Positions 34,063 to 47,034 of a stretch of DNA of 64,000 bases are shown here, in pieces. The stretch comes from Lathyrus oleraceus. Lineage: Eukaryota; Streptophyta; Magnoliopsida; Fabales; Fabaceae. The stretch is taken from contig NC_066585.1 of NCBI RefSeq assembly GCF_024323335.1, positions 79,249,609 through 79,313,608 of the forward strand, written 5' to 3'. Both the position numbers and the translations under genes were made by a program. The first letter of the stretch is position 1; the number at the start of each line of letters is the position of its first letter. Below the pieces are notes generated by a model that was not told the DNA's origin, searched no databases, and saw only the letters and a list, made by a program, of their open reading frames with translations.

Positions 34063-37000
34063 GAGAAGACTGGTACTTTGACAGTGGATGCTCAAGACAT
34101 ATGACTGGTATGGAAAATCTACTGGTAGATATTCAACCTCACACTTCCAGCTATGTGACCTTTGGTGATGGTGCCAAAGGAAAAATAAAAGGTGTGGGCA
34201 AACTGGACTGTTCTGGAGTGCCAAAACTGAATAATGTGCTGTTAGTAAGAGGACTAACTGCAAACCTCATCAGCATAAGTCAGCTGTGTGATTAAGGGTT
34301 TCATGTTCAGTTTACTAAGGAGCTATGCATTGTGAGAAATGGTGACAATCAGGAAGTTATAAGAGGAACCAGGTCCAAAGATAGTTGCTACCTGTGGGAA
34401 CCTGAAGTCTCTAACTTTTCCACAACATGCTCCTCAGCCAAGGAAGAACAGGATGTGAAGCTGTGGCATAGACGTCTTGGACATCTCCACTTACGGGGAA
34501 TGAAGAAGATTATATCCAAGGAAGCAGTCAGAGGAATTCCAAAGCTTCTGATTGATGAAGGAAGAGTCTGTGGAGAATGCCAGGTGGGAAAGCAAACCAA
34601 GATGTCACATCCGAAGCTGGGACATCCCACAACCTCCAGAGTTCTGGAACTGTTGCACATGGACCTAATGGGACCTATGCAGGTTGAAAGTCTTGGTGGG
34701 AAGAAATATGCATACGTGGTGGTGGATGACCATTCCAGATACACGTGGATAAGCTTCATCAGAGAGAAGTCAGATACATTTGATGTCTTCAAAGACCTGT
34801 GCATAAGACTTCAAAGGGAAAAGGACAGTTGTGTGGTCCGGATTAGAAGTGATCATGGTACGGAGTTCAAGAATTCCAAGTTTGATGAGTTTTGCTCGTC
34901 TGAAGGAATAAGTCATGAGTTCTCCTCCCCTATAACTCCTCAACAGAATGAAATAGTTGAAAGAAAAAATAGAACTATTCAAGAATCTGCCAGAGCAATG
35001 ATTCATGCAAAGAAGCTCCCCATGCACTTCTGGGCTGAAGCAATGAATACCGCATGCTATGTTCACAACAGAGTCACCTTGAGAAAAGGAACCTCCTCCA
35101 CTCTATATGAAATATGGAAAGGCAGAAAACCCACTGTGAAGTACTTTCATATCTTTGGAAGTAAATGCTACATTCTCACAGATCGTGAACAGAGAAGGAA
35201 GCTAGATCCCAAAAGTGATGAAGGTATATTTCTGGGATACTCCACTAACAGCAGAGCCTACAGAGTGTTCAACTACAGGACCAATGTCCTGATGGAATCC
35301 ATAAATGTCATTGTGGACGACAAAGAGGAAGGAACCGATGTCATGGAGGATGTTGAATCATTCCTTGACAGTTCAACTGACAATCAAGTCAAGTCTGAAG
35401 AAGTACAGGAACCTCCTCCTGAATGTGAAGTAGATGTAACCACCAAAGTGCCATCTATCAGAATTCAGAAAGACCACCCTAAGGATCTTATCATAGGGGA
35501 TCCCACCAGTGGTGTAACTACCAGGTCAAGAGGAATAAACTCAAATTCCTGCTTTGTATCCAAGGTTGAACCAAAGAATGTGAAAGAAGCCCTGACTGAT
35601 GAATACTGGATCACTGCCATGCAAGAGGAACTTGAGCAGTTCAAAAGGAATGAAGTATGGGAACTAGTTCCAAGACCTGAAGGGACCAACATCATTGGTA
35701 CCAAGTGGATCTACAAAAACAAATCTGATGAGAAAGGAGTAATTACTAGGAATAAAGCAAGACTAGTAGCTCAAGGATACACTCAAGTTGAAGGGGTAGA
35801 TTTTGATGAGACATTTGCTCCTGTGGCTAGGCTTGAGTCCATCAGATTGCTGTTGGGGGTAGCATGCATCCTGAAGTTTAAGCTATTCCAAATGGATGTG
35901 AAGAGTGCATTCTTGAATGGCTACCTGAATGAGGAAGTCTATGTGGAACAACCTAAAGGGTTCTGTGATCCTAACCAACCTGAGCATGTATACAAGTTGA
36001 GGAAAGCCTTGTATGGGTTGAAACAAGCACCTAGAGCATGGTATGAAAGGTTAACCGAATTTCTGACCTCAATGGATACAGAAAGGGTGGCATAGATAAA
36101 ACCTTGTTTATGAAGGATGAAGAAGGCAAAATCATGATAGCTCAAATCTATGTTGATGATATAGTCTTTGGTGGAATGTCAGAACAAATGGTTCAAAAAT
36201 TTGTTCACCAGATGCAGTCTGAGTTTGAAATGAGTCTAGTGGGAGAACTGACCTATTTCCTTGGAATGCAAGTAAACCAAATGGAGGACTCTATGTTTCT
36301 CTCCCAAAGCAAGTATGTCAAGAACATAGTTAAGAAGTTTGGTATGGATAATGCTAGGCATAAGAGGACTCCTGCTCCCACTCATCTGAAGTTGACCAAA
36401 GATGATGGAGGGCCTAGTGTTGATCAATGCCTGTATAGAAGCATGATAGGTAGTCTGCTGTACCTAACTGCAAGTAGACCTGACATTTCTTATGCAGTTG
36501 GAGTGTGTGTCAGATATCAAGCAGAGCCTAAGGTGAGCCACTTGAATCAAGTCAAACGGATTCTCAAGTACATCAATGGGACCTGTGACTATGGGATGCT
36601 GTATTCACATGGGTCTGAGCCTGTCCTATCTGGGTACTGTGATGCTGACTGGGCTGGGAGTGCTGATGACAGAAAAAGCACATCAGGTGGATGCTTCTTC
36701 TTAGGAGACAACCTCATATCTTGGTTCAGCAAGAAGCAGAATTGTGTTTCTCTGTCCACTGCAGAGGCTGAATACATAGCTGCTGGAAGCAGTTGTTCCC
36801 AACTGGTTTGGATGAAATAGATGCTCACTGAGTACAATGTCACTCAAAATGTCATGACATTGTTCTGTGATAATCTCAGTGCCATCAATATCTCCAAGAA
36901 TCCCATCCAACACAGCAGGACCAAACATATTGACATTAGGCACCACTTCATCAGAGATTTGGTGGAAGACAAGGTGATCACTTTGGAACATGTAGCCACG

Positions 37001-37099
37001 GATCTTCAACTGGCTGACATATTTACAAAGGCTCTGGATGCTACTCAGTTTGAAAACTTAAGGAGCAAACTGGGAATATGTCTCTCTGAGACCTTATAG
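34063..37099 (+). pseudogene. B pol: protease, integrase, RT, RNase H
   Basis: Protease active site WYFDSGCSRHMTG is at about 34072-34110. A TAA at 34293-34295 follows LCD. The integrase zinc region (HRRLGHLHLRG...CGECQ) lies near 34465-34590 and the integrase core from 34650 to 35000, with DDHSRYTW, RSDHGTEF and a QQNEIVERKNR box. RT starts near 35640; [24 protein letters not shown] and an intact YVDDIVFGG at 36152-36178 are present. A one-base loss near 36066 shifts the frame. RNase H carries YCDADWAGSADDRKSTSGG and STAEAEYIAAG, interrupted by TAG at 36818-36820. It ends LADIFTKAL...LSETL at 37099. Confidence 0.93.
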
Positions 37100-37764
37100 C
37101 AACCACTGATGGTTGGGATAAATTGTTTAATATCTCTGCCTATTAAACAATTTATACTAGGCCATGATTGGTCAACAGATCATAGCTATGCTACTTGCAA
37201 CAAGGGTGGATACAAGAGGGTAAGGAGACACCCTACTGTGAGAAGGCCAATGTACCTGTAGGAGTTCAAGGATGATGTTCATGCAGGAGTGGTTCTAGAT
37301 GTCAGAAACAAAATCATGGCATCTGATATGGTGGTACCTACTGTAAAGCAAAAGTGGGTGATTACTTGATCAAAGCTGTGAAGCAAGATCAAGTGGATGG
37401 TAACTAGGTTGAAACTGTGAAGTAAAACCAAGTCTGTAACTCTATCGTTATTCTCTGGTTATGTTGTTGGCTTTGGCAAGACAAAAAGGGGGAGTAACCC
37501 CTGACAAACAGAGTGGGTCTCTACAACAGACTCTCATGACGACAGATTCCTCCCCTGCAGCGATTGTGTGTTGAAGTTTAGATTTAACTTCTGTATGTGT
37601 GTGCTGCTGTGTGAAGTTTTTATTTAACTTCCATGTGTGTGAGTGTGCTGCCACTCTGAGTGTATTAGCTAGTATTAATTCCTGCTAGGTGTGTGATTCC
37701 GCTGCTATGAACTCTGTTATGGGGATCAAAGTGTTTTAGCCAAAAATTTGCCAAAGGGGGAGTT
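37100..37764 (+). other. B 3' untranslated region with polypurine tracts
   Basis: Non-coding. CCAAAGGGGGAGTT at 37751-37764 abuts LTR 2 and is the functional polypurine tract. A second similar tract, AAAAAGGGGGAGTAA, lies at 37482-37496. Confidence 0.75.
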
Positions 37765-39171
37765 TGTAGGTGTTTAATTGGCTGCATTATATGGTAAAAC
37801 ACTAGATGGTTACTAATGTCTTGACTGATGTCATGACATGTATGTGTGACTACATTGTAGTTACTGCAGGACTAGCTAACACAGGATTTATTGAATGTCA
37901 AACTGAATGCTGTGACATTCATACCTGTCAACAGATACTAAATAGAACAGCAGGTGTTCTGTTAGAACTTAGTATTTATTTCCAGTCTGGTTATCAAGGA
38001 AAGACCAGACCTGGCATAAGGCCTACTGACTGAATGTCAAACTGGATGTTATGACATTCATCATTGACAGCAGCTACTGAATATTAGACAGAGTGGTGTT
38101 CTGCTATACTTCAGCATGTAACTTAGTTTGTTATTCAAAAGAATAACAGAACTAACTGAAGGCCAAATGTGTAAATGTTAAGTTGGACACTTTGACATTT
38201 ATTAATGTAAGCTGTTACTGTAGTATGGTCATTTTGATCATGTACAGGTCAGCAAAATTGTACAGTCTGTTTTCTGGAAAAACAGACTCAGCATATGGAC
38301 CTTGATGTCAAGCTGAATGTCGTGACATTCATTCCTGACAGCATATGCTATATTGTAGGTTGTTCAGTTTTCTGTTTCAGCTTTTTCTCAGGCTATTCTT
38401 TAGGGATTCAACAACTGAGAGAAAATCCAGGAAATCAACAACCAAGCTACATTCAATGAACCTAACAAATAGCCTATTTGTTAGTAACCTAAATGTTGAA
38501 TTTATGGGAACTCGCGTGACCTTAAATTTAGGAGAATACGGGTGCAAAAGCCCAGGGTACTGCAATATAAAAGGAAGGCGTTCCTTCATTCAGTTTCAGG
38601 GATTTTGAGGCGTGAAGATTTTGTGTGTCCATCATACTTCACTGCTGTATTTTTGTGAGTCTTGTATTAGACGTATCTTGTAAGCCAAGCCATTATCAAG
38701 TAGATGATAGCTTTGGCATAGGGTGTTCATTGAGTTGTAAGTGTTGTGTCACTCAAAGCTTTTAAGCGTGAGTGCTGTGTATCTTGATTAAAGCTGTGAA
38801 GCACAATCAAGAGTTGTTTGAAGTGTGACTTCAACTTGTCTTTAATATTGTTTAAAGATAGTAATCACTGAGGTGATTGAGGGGGAGTGAGTAGGAACTC
38901 TGATCTTAGGTTAAGATTGAAATTGCATTGGGTAGTGATTAAGTGATAAGTTGTAAACGGGTGAGTTTAGCTTTGAATTGATACTACTAATAGTGGATTT
39001 CCTCCCTGGCTTGGTAGCCCCCAGATGTAGGTCATGTTGGACTGAACTGGGTAAACAATTACTTGTGTTATTTACTGCACTTACTGTTAAGTTCTGCATA
39101 ATTCCTGTCTGTGCAGAATTGGATGTCATAACAACCCGTGTGACATTCAAAGTCTGATAACTAGAATTTCA
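37765..39171 (+). repeat. 3' LTR of element B
   Basis: 1,407 bp, nearly identical to LTR 1: about seven substitutions plus loss of three bases in the run after AGATACTAA. Confidence 0.95.
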
Positions 39172-39176
39172 CCAAC
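39172..39176. repeat. Target-site duplication of B, right copy (CCAAC)
   Basis: Exact copy of 30919-30923 directly after LTR 2. Confidence 0.9.
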
Positions 39177-39386
39177 CATGTGTGTGTGCTGTGTGAGTGC
39201 ATACGGGAAAGCAAATAAAGCTTGAAGATCGATCACTGAATGAAAATAACCATCACATAGCAGAATTGCACAATAAGTGCCATAGTCATACATCAAATCA
39301 GATACAAATCTCCAGAATCAAGAAAGAAAATACAAGCAAATGAATTCCGTCAACAAGCCTGACGGTAATCCACACAAATGATAAAG
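39177..39386 (-). other. C spacer between ORF1 and gag (remainder right of B)
   Basis: Short non-coding segment downstream of the ORF1 stop on the minus strand. Before B inserted it continued directly to 30918. Confidence 0.6.
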
Positions 39387-41159
39387 CTAGCCTGATGAGG
39401 GTCCCACAGAAGGCCCTATATCATCAACCATCTTCGCGAACTCTGCGGCGAACCTGAGCTCTGTGTTCTCCTGCTGTAATCTCCCCACCTCTTTCTGATG
39501 AATCTTCATCTGCCTGAAGTAATGATCTCTCTCAGCCATGTAATGATCTCTCTCGGCGATGATCTTCACATTCTCTGTTTCCTTGATCTTCAGCTTTGCC
39601 TCCCACTCAGCAATGAGGACTCTGACTCTGTCATCCCTCTGATCCCTCACGAGGATTTGCCTCCTATTCTGATCTTCAATGACCTTTGAAGCCCTAGCCA
39701 ATCTCTCTTTGGTGATGTCGTGCTCCTTTGTTGAAGATGCCAAAGCCTGATTGGCCTTCCCATAGTAAGCGGTATCCATCTCAAAGCGTTTTGCTTCCAG
39801 GGCATGTCGCTTGTCCTGATCTTCCATCTTCACTCTGATCTCTTGATTAGCCATCTGAACCCGAGCGACGCTCATCTCCAATTCCGTTTTCTCCGCAAGC
39901 AACTGATCTCTCTCCCGCTTCATCTCCAGGAACTCTTCCATACTAACAGAAGAAGGAGATTCCTCAATCAACGGATACCACGGATCCACCATAGGAAACG
40001 GTAGACAAGTGAGTTCCACTCTCTTACTGAGCCAGTCATCAAACGGAGGAAAAGACCTGTTATTGGCTCTGCCCCAAGAAAACTTGCCTTTCCTTTGAAT
40101 ACTGCGCCATGCATCAGATACCTGCTTCAACCTGGCCTGATTTCCCTCAACCGGGAAGTACAAAGTTTCCTGAACCTCACTCTTGAACGGAGGAAGCTCC
40201 ATAGTGAATCCCATTTGTCTCTTAAGAAGTGTAGGGTTATAATTAATGCAACCCTGAACTCCCATAAGCGGCACATTGGGAAAACCCCCACAACTGCAAA
40301 TGAAGTCTTGTCCAACCCCACTACTGTGAGTCCAAGCTATGTCTCTGGCCCTCAAACCCATCAGCTTGGTCGCCCAATTGACATTTTGGCCAAGAAGAAC
40401 AAAAGCACCCCTGGTAGGAAAATATCCCATAAACCACTTGTATAGCAACTGAGTGCAACATCGAATCAATCCCCCACGCCTCTTCTCGTTCCGATTGTGG
40501 ACCGAGTAATAGACATCTCCAATCAAAGTAGGAATAGGATTCCTCTGAACAAACAAGCGGATGGCATTAATGTCCACGAAGCTCTTCTGATTAGGAAACA
40601 GAATGATCCTATAAATGCCCGCAGCAATCAAAGCACAAACAGCTTCCCAGTTACCCAACTCCGCCTGCTTCTTAGCCTTAGCCTCTAGGAAACTCAGATG
40701 AAAACCAGGCAACTTCCCCTTCTCTTTCAGACTCCCCTTAACCATCTCCGGACTCAAATAAAGAGCACGGGAAATTCCTCCAATATCAGGCTCTTCCTTA
40801 GTAGCATAGAAAGGAACCTGATTTCTGATCTGAATGCCCAAAATATCAGCATAATCTTCCATCAAAGGCCCGAGTAAGTAATCTGGGAAGACGAAGCACC
40901 TCAAACCAGGATCATAGAACTGGAGGAGAGTATGAATGGCGCTCCTGTCTCTGTCAGTGAGTCTGAAGACCATCTTCAGAATACCACCATATGCCTCACG
41001 AAACATCCCCACATGGTCGGGTGTAATCAAAGCTATCATATCCTTCAGCGCACTGATCTCTGGGTCAAAGAAGCTATAGGCAACATCATCCTTCAAACCG
41101 GGCCTCCTCATGTCTAAGAAGTCTCTCAACCAGGATCTCGATCAAAAGGGTCCCTGCAT
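39387..41159 (-). pseudogene. C ORF1: PMD/DUF7745-like protein with long coiled coil
   Basis: Open from ATG 41159 (MQGPF) except for a TGA at codon 6 (41144-41142); translation could also start at the ATG at 41111. About 590 codons. The N-terminal 370 residues look globular, with RCFVFPDYLLGPLMEDYADI near residues 90-110, a segment patterned like the PMD hallmark of element D. From about residue 400 to the end the sequence is a long charged heptad-like coiled coil (RERDQLLAEKTELEMSV and onwards). Position upstream of gag in the sense direction is that of Ogre ORF1, whose function is unknown. I did not recognise catalytic residues or membrane segments. Confidence 0.85.
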
Positions 41160-42132
41160 ATGGGTAAACATGTGTTAGATGCAGATAAATGCAAAATGTA
41201 ATGATGCTGATGAATGAATGCAATGCACTGCCATCCTCCAAGTCATCTGAACATCTGTTGCTCTGAATCACAACCCTGATCTCTAAACTGATCACAACCA
41301 TCTGAAGGAAAATGCAACCACAAATCCAACTCAAGGGTTCTGAAATAAACGGAAGATACATCACCATCATCATCAGACAATCCCTGAGCAGATCACCATA
41401 ACCATCTGAATCGGCCCGGGGAATCCCGAAATAAACGGATCCCCACAGATAAATAACTCGGACAGCGCTCCGGCGTCTCAGAAATAAATGGCCATAAATC
41501 CGACTTATAAATAGGACTCTGATCAACGGAATAAATAGTCACCATCAAAGTCACCAACATAACAATGCATCTGTAAGAATCACCCTCCCCTCACAGGTAA
41601 ATTCTAATCAGGTCATCCTAAGGCGGATAATAGTCTCGACAATCGGGCAGAGATACTCAATGGGTTTGCCCTTTCGGGTGTGCCATTGTAGCTCCCTTAA
41701 GATCGTCTAAACCAAAGCTCCGGGAAATGATCGGTCACCGAAGTCAATAGCTCAAAAGAGATAACCCAACCAAAGTGGAAAACCCCACTGAGGAAGAGCA
41801 CTCTCAGATGAACCTCGTCCGGCTTGTGGTATGTCACGTCGCAACAGCATGCCCAACCGGCATGTGAGGAACGTGAGACCACACTAATCCTAGGTGTATA
41901 CTCGGGCCTGGGTTTTAGCCCCACTCAGAACACCCACCCCAAAACAGAGGAACCACCTGTACAGAGGACAGCAACATGATAGTATGATGCATGCAAATAT
42001 TTATGCAAATATATATAGTCAGAATAATAAATGCAATAAATAAAGCGGCACAAGCAACCTAAACTATCCTAGAACGCTAGGAGAGACTCGCTTAGGGAAG
42101 ATGGACCAACACAGGTCAACAGCTTGCTAATT
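41160..42132 (-). other. C leader between PBS and ORF1
   Basis: About 970 bases, non-coding. Contains several loose GAAATAAACGG repeats (41340-41530). Minus strand shows an AG (ATGCAG) just inside the ORF1 start. Confidence 0.5.
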
Positions 42133-42149
42133 CCCCAGCAGAGTCGCCA
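42133..42149 (-). promoter_or_regulatory. Primer binding site of C (tRNA-Arg type)
   Basis: Minus strand TGGCGACTCTGCTGGGG, two bases inside the 5' LTR. This is the tRNA-Arg-complementary site known from Ogre elements. Confidence 0.85.
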
Positions 42150-42151
42150 GT

Positions 42152-45100
42152 TGTCGCATCCGCGAAAAACAACCGGCGGGCTGAAACAAAAACAACACAG
42201 AGCCGCCACCGTGCGTTATTTATCCCAAAAGAGGGAAAGGAAACGCTCGAAGTAAACCTGGAAAGGAAATGGTCTCGCGACCAAAGAGATGGGATCGGGA
42301 GTCGGTTATACGAAGGGAAGGTATTAGCACCCCTACGCATCCGTCGTACTCGACGGGATCCACGCTCTAAAGGAAAGAAAAGGTTGTTAAAACAAACACC
42401 ACACACACACACTGAAGACAACACAGGTGGAGGAAGAGGGGAGAGGGCTCGCTAGGATATCGCATCCTATGCCTACGTATCTCGTCTGGAATGAGAATCA
42501 GAGCTGCCGTAGTTCGGCTCACGCACGCCAAACAAAACAAAACGCACACAAGGCAAACCTGGAACCCGAACGCCAATCGCTGGACTTACATCGGCTTCCG
42601 AACCAAACAAACACAATCAGGATACGGACAGCCAATCGCTGGTCTTATATCCATATCCCGACACACAAGAAGAAACAAGCAACAAGTTACTAAGGAGTCA
42701 GGCACTCGAGCCTAGCAACTGTCAAGCAAACACACACAAAAAGAAAAAGGGTGCCCGGAGAGACCTCGCACGGTCTCCTGCCTACGTACCTCATCTGGTA
42801 TGAGGATCAGGGCGACGTAGTTCCCCTAAACGGGAAAGAAATTCTAACCAAATACAAAGGGAGACACACTACTAGGGAGCTGGACTCGAGCCTAGATGTT
42901 ATCATGCATCATTGCCCTATGCTATGGTTTCTATCCTAACTTGCACAGGCAGCAAGCTAATCCTAAACAGGCAAAGCAATCAAAGCAAACAATCACAAAT
43001 AGCACACACTATATCCAAACAGAGGTGGCTCAAACAAGGGTTAGACTGCCAAAGCAAGTCAACTGTATCAGGGTGATGTTAGCTCTTAACCCTGACATTG
43101 AGAGTCAGGGTGAAGCCAGATGAAATGGAAGTGAGGGGTGTGCCTCACAGCTCTTATCCCTGGCCAGGGAGAGCTTCAGACAAAGAAGTGTGGGTCCAGA
43201 AAGTGGGAACCCTTCTACACTTATGACACTGACTCAATTGTACAACTGTACATGGATCTTGGGTTAGGATCCACAAGGCATCAACATGTGATGTGAGCCA
43301 AGGGATGACTCAACAGATTAGCAGGAGGTGGACTGCACACCTCTTGTGTCTGCCAATTGCCTTAATCAAGGTCTTTTCCTGCTTGGGGACAAATATAAAC
43401 AAGCACAATCATTGCCTCTTAAGGAGGACTTCAGACAGGTGTCTGGCCAAGTAACAGGCCAGGTCTTCCAGACTACATGGAGAAAAGAAATTCTACCTCA
43501 ATTGGTTTATACAACCAAGCAGCAGCACAAGCAAGTTCTTAAGGGAACTGTTAGCGACTAAAGTACCTGAAATCAATCTAATTCAGTCAGTATACCAATC
43601 ACAAAGTCAAAACAGACAAGATAAGAACCAACAGTCAACACAATCAATCACATGTGCAAAGCACAAGTCCAAAGCAAGTGAGCTAAGCATCCTACAAAAT
43701 AAACCAAGTTAGTTCATAAAAATCAACCAAACTCAATCAACTTGCATTAATCTCCTTAAAACATTTGCTTCTTCAACCTGAAAATCACATTCAAACGTGA
43801 GAAACAAGACCACTAGGACAAGCCTAGGGTCAAAAGGAGGTGAAAATTTCAAAACAGCAAGTGAAAATTTATCAAAACCAAGATTAAACAATTAAGAATC
43901 AAACCCAAGTGGTTCCACATTCATATCATTCATCATTATCATTTCATGAAAGAAAAGGCACCAAACATGCAATTTAGAACCTCAAAGGACCAAACAGAAT
44001 GATCACAATCAAATAAATACCAAAACATTTCAATAAATCCCCAAAAAATTCATGATCAAACAGAATCCATAACATGTCAATCATACCAAATTTCAGCTCA
44101 TTTGGATCAAGGGAAGCAGGTCAATGAAATTCATAAAGTCTAGACAAGTTCAAGCAAGCTCATACATGACATCAAAACAAACATCAACTTCCACCAATCA
44201 TAAAACAGAAATAAAACATGATACATGAATGAGACCAAAACCATGATGCACTTCAAAGTGTCTACCATACACATGTTAAATTTCACATCCATCCAATTAA
44301 TAACCAGAATTTCACAAATCAAATGGAAACATGTCTCACAAAAGGTCAACAAATGACTAAACAGCAAATAAAATCCCAATCAAATAGGAAATGCCTTAAA
44401 ATATTCCAGAAAAATTCACATGTATTCTCAACATTCATATGATCAATCATGCAAAAATCCAGCTCAATTCAAGTTCAACAAGCATAGAAAATAAAATCAA
44501 GAAAATGCACAAAACATGGCATGGCATAAAATGTAACACCTCCAAAGATCATGTCATAACTCTCAATCCAGGAACTCAAAAATTACAAACCACATATCAA
44601 AATGCCCAGGAACATGTCTAGAATATGCACAAAAAATTTCAAGAATTTATAATGAAGTATCATCATTTCATGAATGAAAGAGTGAGCATGGTGCACAAAA
44701 TGACATGTTCAAACAAACCCTAGCCAATAAATTTTTCCACACGTGCAAAATATTATTAAAAATCACCATAAAATCAAGCACATGACAAGGAGAATGATGC
44801 AAAAAATTGCATCAAATTTGGATTAAAAACGAGTGAGATATGGATTTTTGATGTTGAGAAAAAAATAAAAAAGTGTTGAACAAGCATGTAAAGCACATGA
44901 AAGCATATGGAAATTAAATAGGCAAGGCAAAAGGGAACCGCTGTACAGCGGGATTGAACCGAGGCCACGATTTGAATAAGGCCAGCGCGCGCTACTGTTC
45001 ATAACAGCATCCGCACGGCCAAACACGAATTTGAGGATCAAACAGCCTATTTTGGAAAATATTTCAAGTGTTCTTCATGTGTTCATACATTCATCACCAC

Positions 45101-47029
45101 ATTCATCACTCAAGAACTTTTTGTCACCAAATTGCACAAACCATACATCAATGGAAAGGTCTTTCAATGTACATTCACAATCTCAAATTAGTTTTTCCTA
45201 ATTCTTGATAAATAAAAAAAAATCGAAGCAAAACATGTTTGTGCACAAAACTTCAAATCATCATAACTTCCTCGTTTCTCAACCAAATTTAGTGGTTCAA
45301 AGTGCAGAATTCTCTACTAAACAAGATCTATCCAAAGCATCAATCAATTTCAAGAATAGTTGAAGTCGAAAACTCACCTTAATTTGAGGACAGTTGCTAA
45401 ATCGCGCGTTCTAGGCCTTGAAATGTGAAAACAGAACTTCTATGATGCTTGTAGAAGTGAATGGAACAAGTCTTGTTGCTCAATTACGCACGATCTTGAT
45501 GAAATCTTGAATTGCCATTGTTGCACCTCACTTTAACAGTCCAAAATTTGGCTTGGAAATGATGAAATCTTGCTTCAATTAGCTTCAATAATGCATGTGG
45601 ATGATGAAACAATGAAGATCTAAGCAAGGTTTTTGGAGATTTTTGAAAAAAAAAGTGAGAGAAAAAGTGAAGAGGTTTTGGAGATCTAGATCTAGAATGT
45701 TGAATTCTGTTATGGTTAAGATGAAAACAGTTACAATTATCCTTTTATATGCTATGTTAATGATGTTTCTAATCATGATTAGTGAAAATGCAATGAATTA
45801 GTGAAAATGCAATTTCATGCTAAATGGGAATTTTGTCATTTCACCTTACTTATGTCATGCCAATGTAACAGTGGAATTTCTTTGTTGCAGCAAATTTCAA
45901 ATGGCATTTGTGAGCTAGTGCAAAAGGAATCATGTGAAAACAATGAATATTTTGCAAAATCACTTTTTCCCTCCACTTTTTAAAATTAAGTCCACTTGAA
46001 AAATGGCCTTTTTATGTGATGAGTTTTCATGAAATGTGATGATGGATCATGATATTACATGTCAAATGGAGTTTGCTCAAAGAAACCTCACTCAATTTGG
46101 CCTTGTGAACCAAAAGTTATGCCACTTTGAAAATCAACTTTTTTGGACAATGATCAATCCATATCTTGCCAACCACAAATGAGAAATTCATGTTCTTGGA
46201 CTTTTTGGAAAGGTGAGAGCAAGATCTACAACTTTCATGTTGAACAAAATTTCATTTGAAGCATTTTTGAACATGTAATTTTGAGGAGAAAAACTTTCCA
46301 TTTTTGGCAATTTTCAATTACAAGTCACTTTCTATTTTTGGAAAGTTTCCATCTGACTTTATTTTCTTCATTCTTGATGTTTGAAATGTCAAATGAAACT
46401 TGTTTAGATATGAATGAAGTGTCTCTAACCCTCTCCCACCTCCAAATCCATGAATTCAGGCACAGTTGACCACAGTTGACTTTTCTGACTAATAGATGAA
46501 TTTCAGCTTGACTGATCAAATTGAGCCTCAAACTCCTGATGAAATGGCTCAATGATGAAACCCTAGCTTTCATAAGCTCAAAATAATCATAAAATGATCC
46601 TCATATCCATTGAAACCCTCATTTCCTTGCCAAGCCCTGACTGGCCCAATGCAGATAATTCAACTGATTAGGGTTGACCAGTGGTCAAAACCCTAAACTC
46701 AAGGAATATGATCAAGCATAAGGAATCTTTTGGTGATGACAAAACCATGATGATGATGATGTACCATTTTAACCAAGATAAAGCTCAACCCTCCTTTGAG
46801 GAACCATGAAACCCTGATTTGAATCACCAACCCTCAGATGATTAGTGATCAGTTCAATGAAACCCTAGCTTGCACCTTAACCTCTTTATCTTCTGATCAA
46901 GACCTAGGAGGATGACTTGCTCAATGTAGCCATATGATATGCAACATGCTAATGACTAATGACTTAAGAAATGCAATGCAATATGTTAAGCTAGTCCCAA
47001 GAGAGGAGGGCAAATTTTGAGGTGTTACA
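42152..47029 (-). repeat. 5' LTR of element C
   Basis: 4,878 bp, TG...CA borders, partner of 14684-19558. Ends directly at the CTTAG duplication inside the pol of A. Confidence 0.93.
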
Positions 47030-47034
47030 CTTAG
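47030..47034. repeat. Target-site duplication of C, right copy (CTTAG)
   Basis: Exact match to 14679-14683. Collapsing them makes the A polyprotein continuous across the insertion. Confidence 0.9.

Larger units (their letters stand above)
30924..39171 (+). mobile_element. Element B: Ty1/copia, Sirevirus-like, youngest insertion
   Basis: 8,248 bp with LTRs of 1,410 and 1,407 bp and perfect CCAAC duplication. Plus-strand order: LTR, PBS, gag with zinc knuckles, protease, integrase, RT, RNase H, polypurine tract, LTR. The order is Ty1/copia; gag similarity to element E, LTR palindromes and repeated purine tracts suggest the Sirevirus group. It has no ORF after pol. LTRs differ at only about 7 bases and a 3-bp indel, yet the coding region has five lesions. 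Confidence 0.95.
14684..47029 (-). mobile_element. Element C: Ogre-like Ty3/gypsy retrotransposon, interrupted by B
   Basis: LTRs of 4,875 and 4,878 bp flank it and a CTTAG duplication encloses it. Without B the length is about 24.1 kb. Minus-strand order: 5' LTR, PBS of tRNA-Arg type, leader, ORF1, (B insertion), gag-protease, intron, RT-RNase H-integrase, long repeat-rich 3' region, 3' LTR. An ORF upstream of gag, an intron between PR and RT, a very large size and the tRNA-Arg PBS are the published hallmarks of Ogre elements of legumes. Only single-base stops damage its coding regions. Confidence 0.92.

Noticed and set aside
14684..47029. Two 4.88-kb near-identical direct repeats 27,468 bp apart, as a segmental duplication
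   Set aside because: Borders are TG...CA, flanked by CTTAG duplication, PBS on the inner side of one copy: they are the LTRs of element C.
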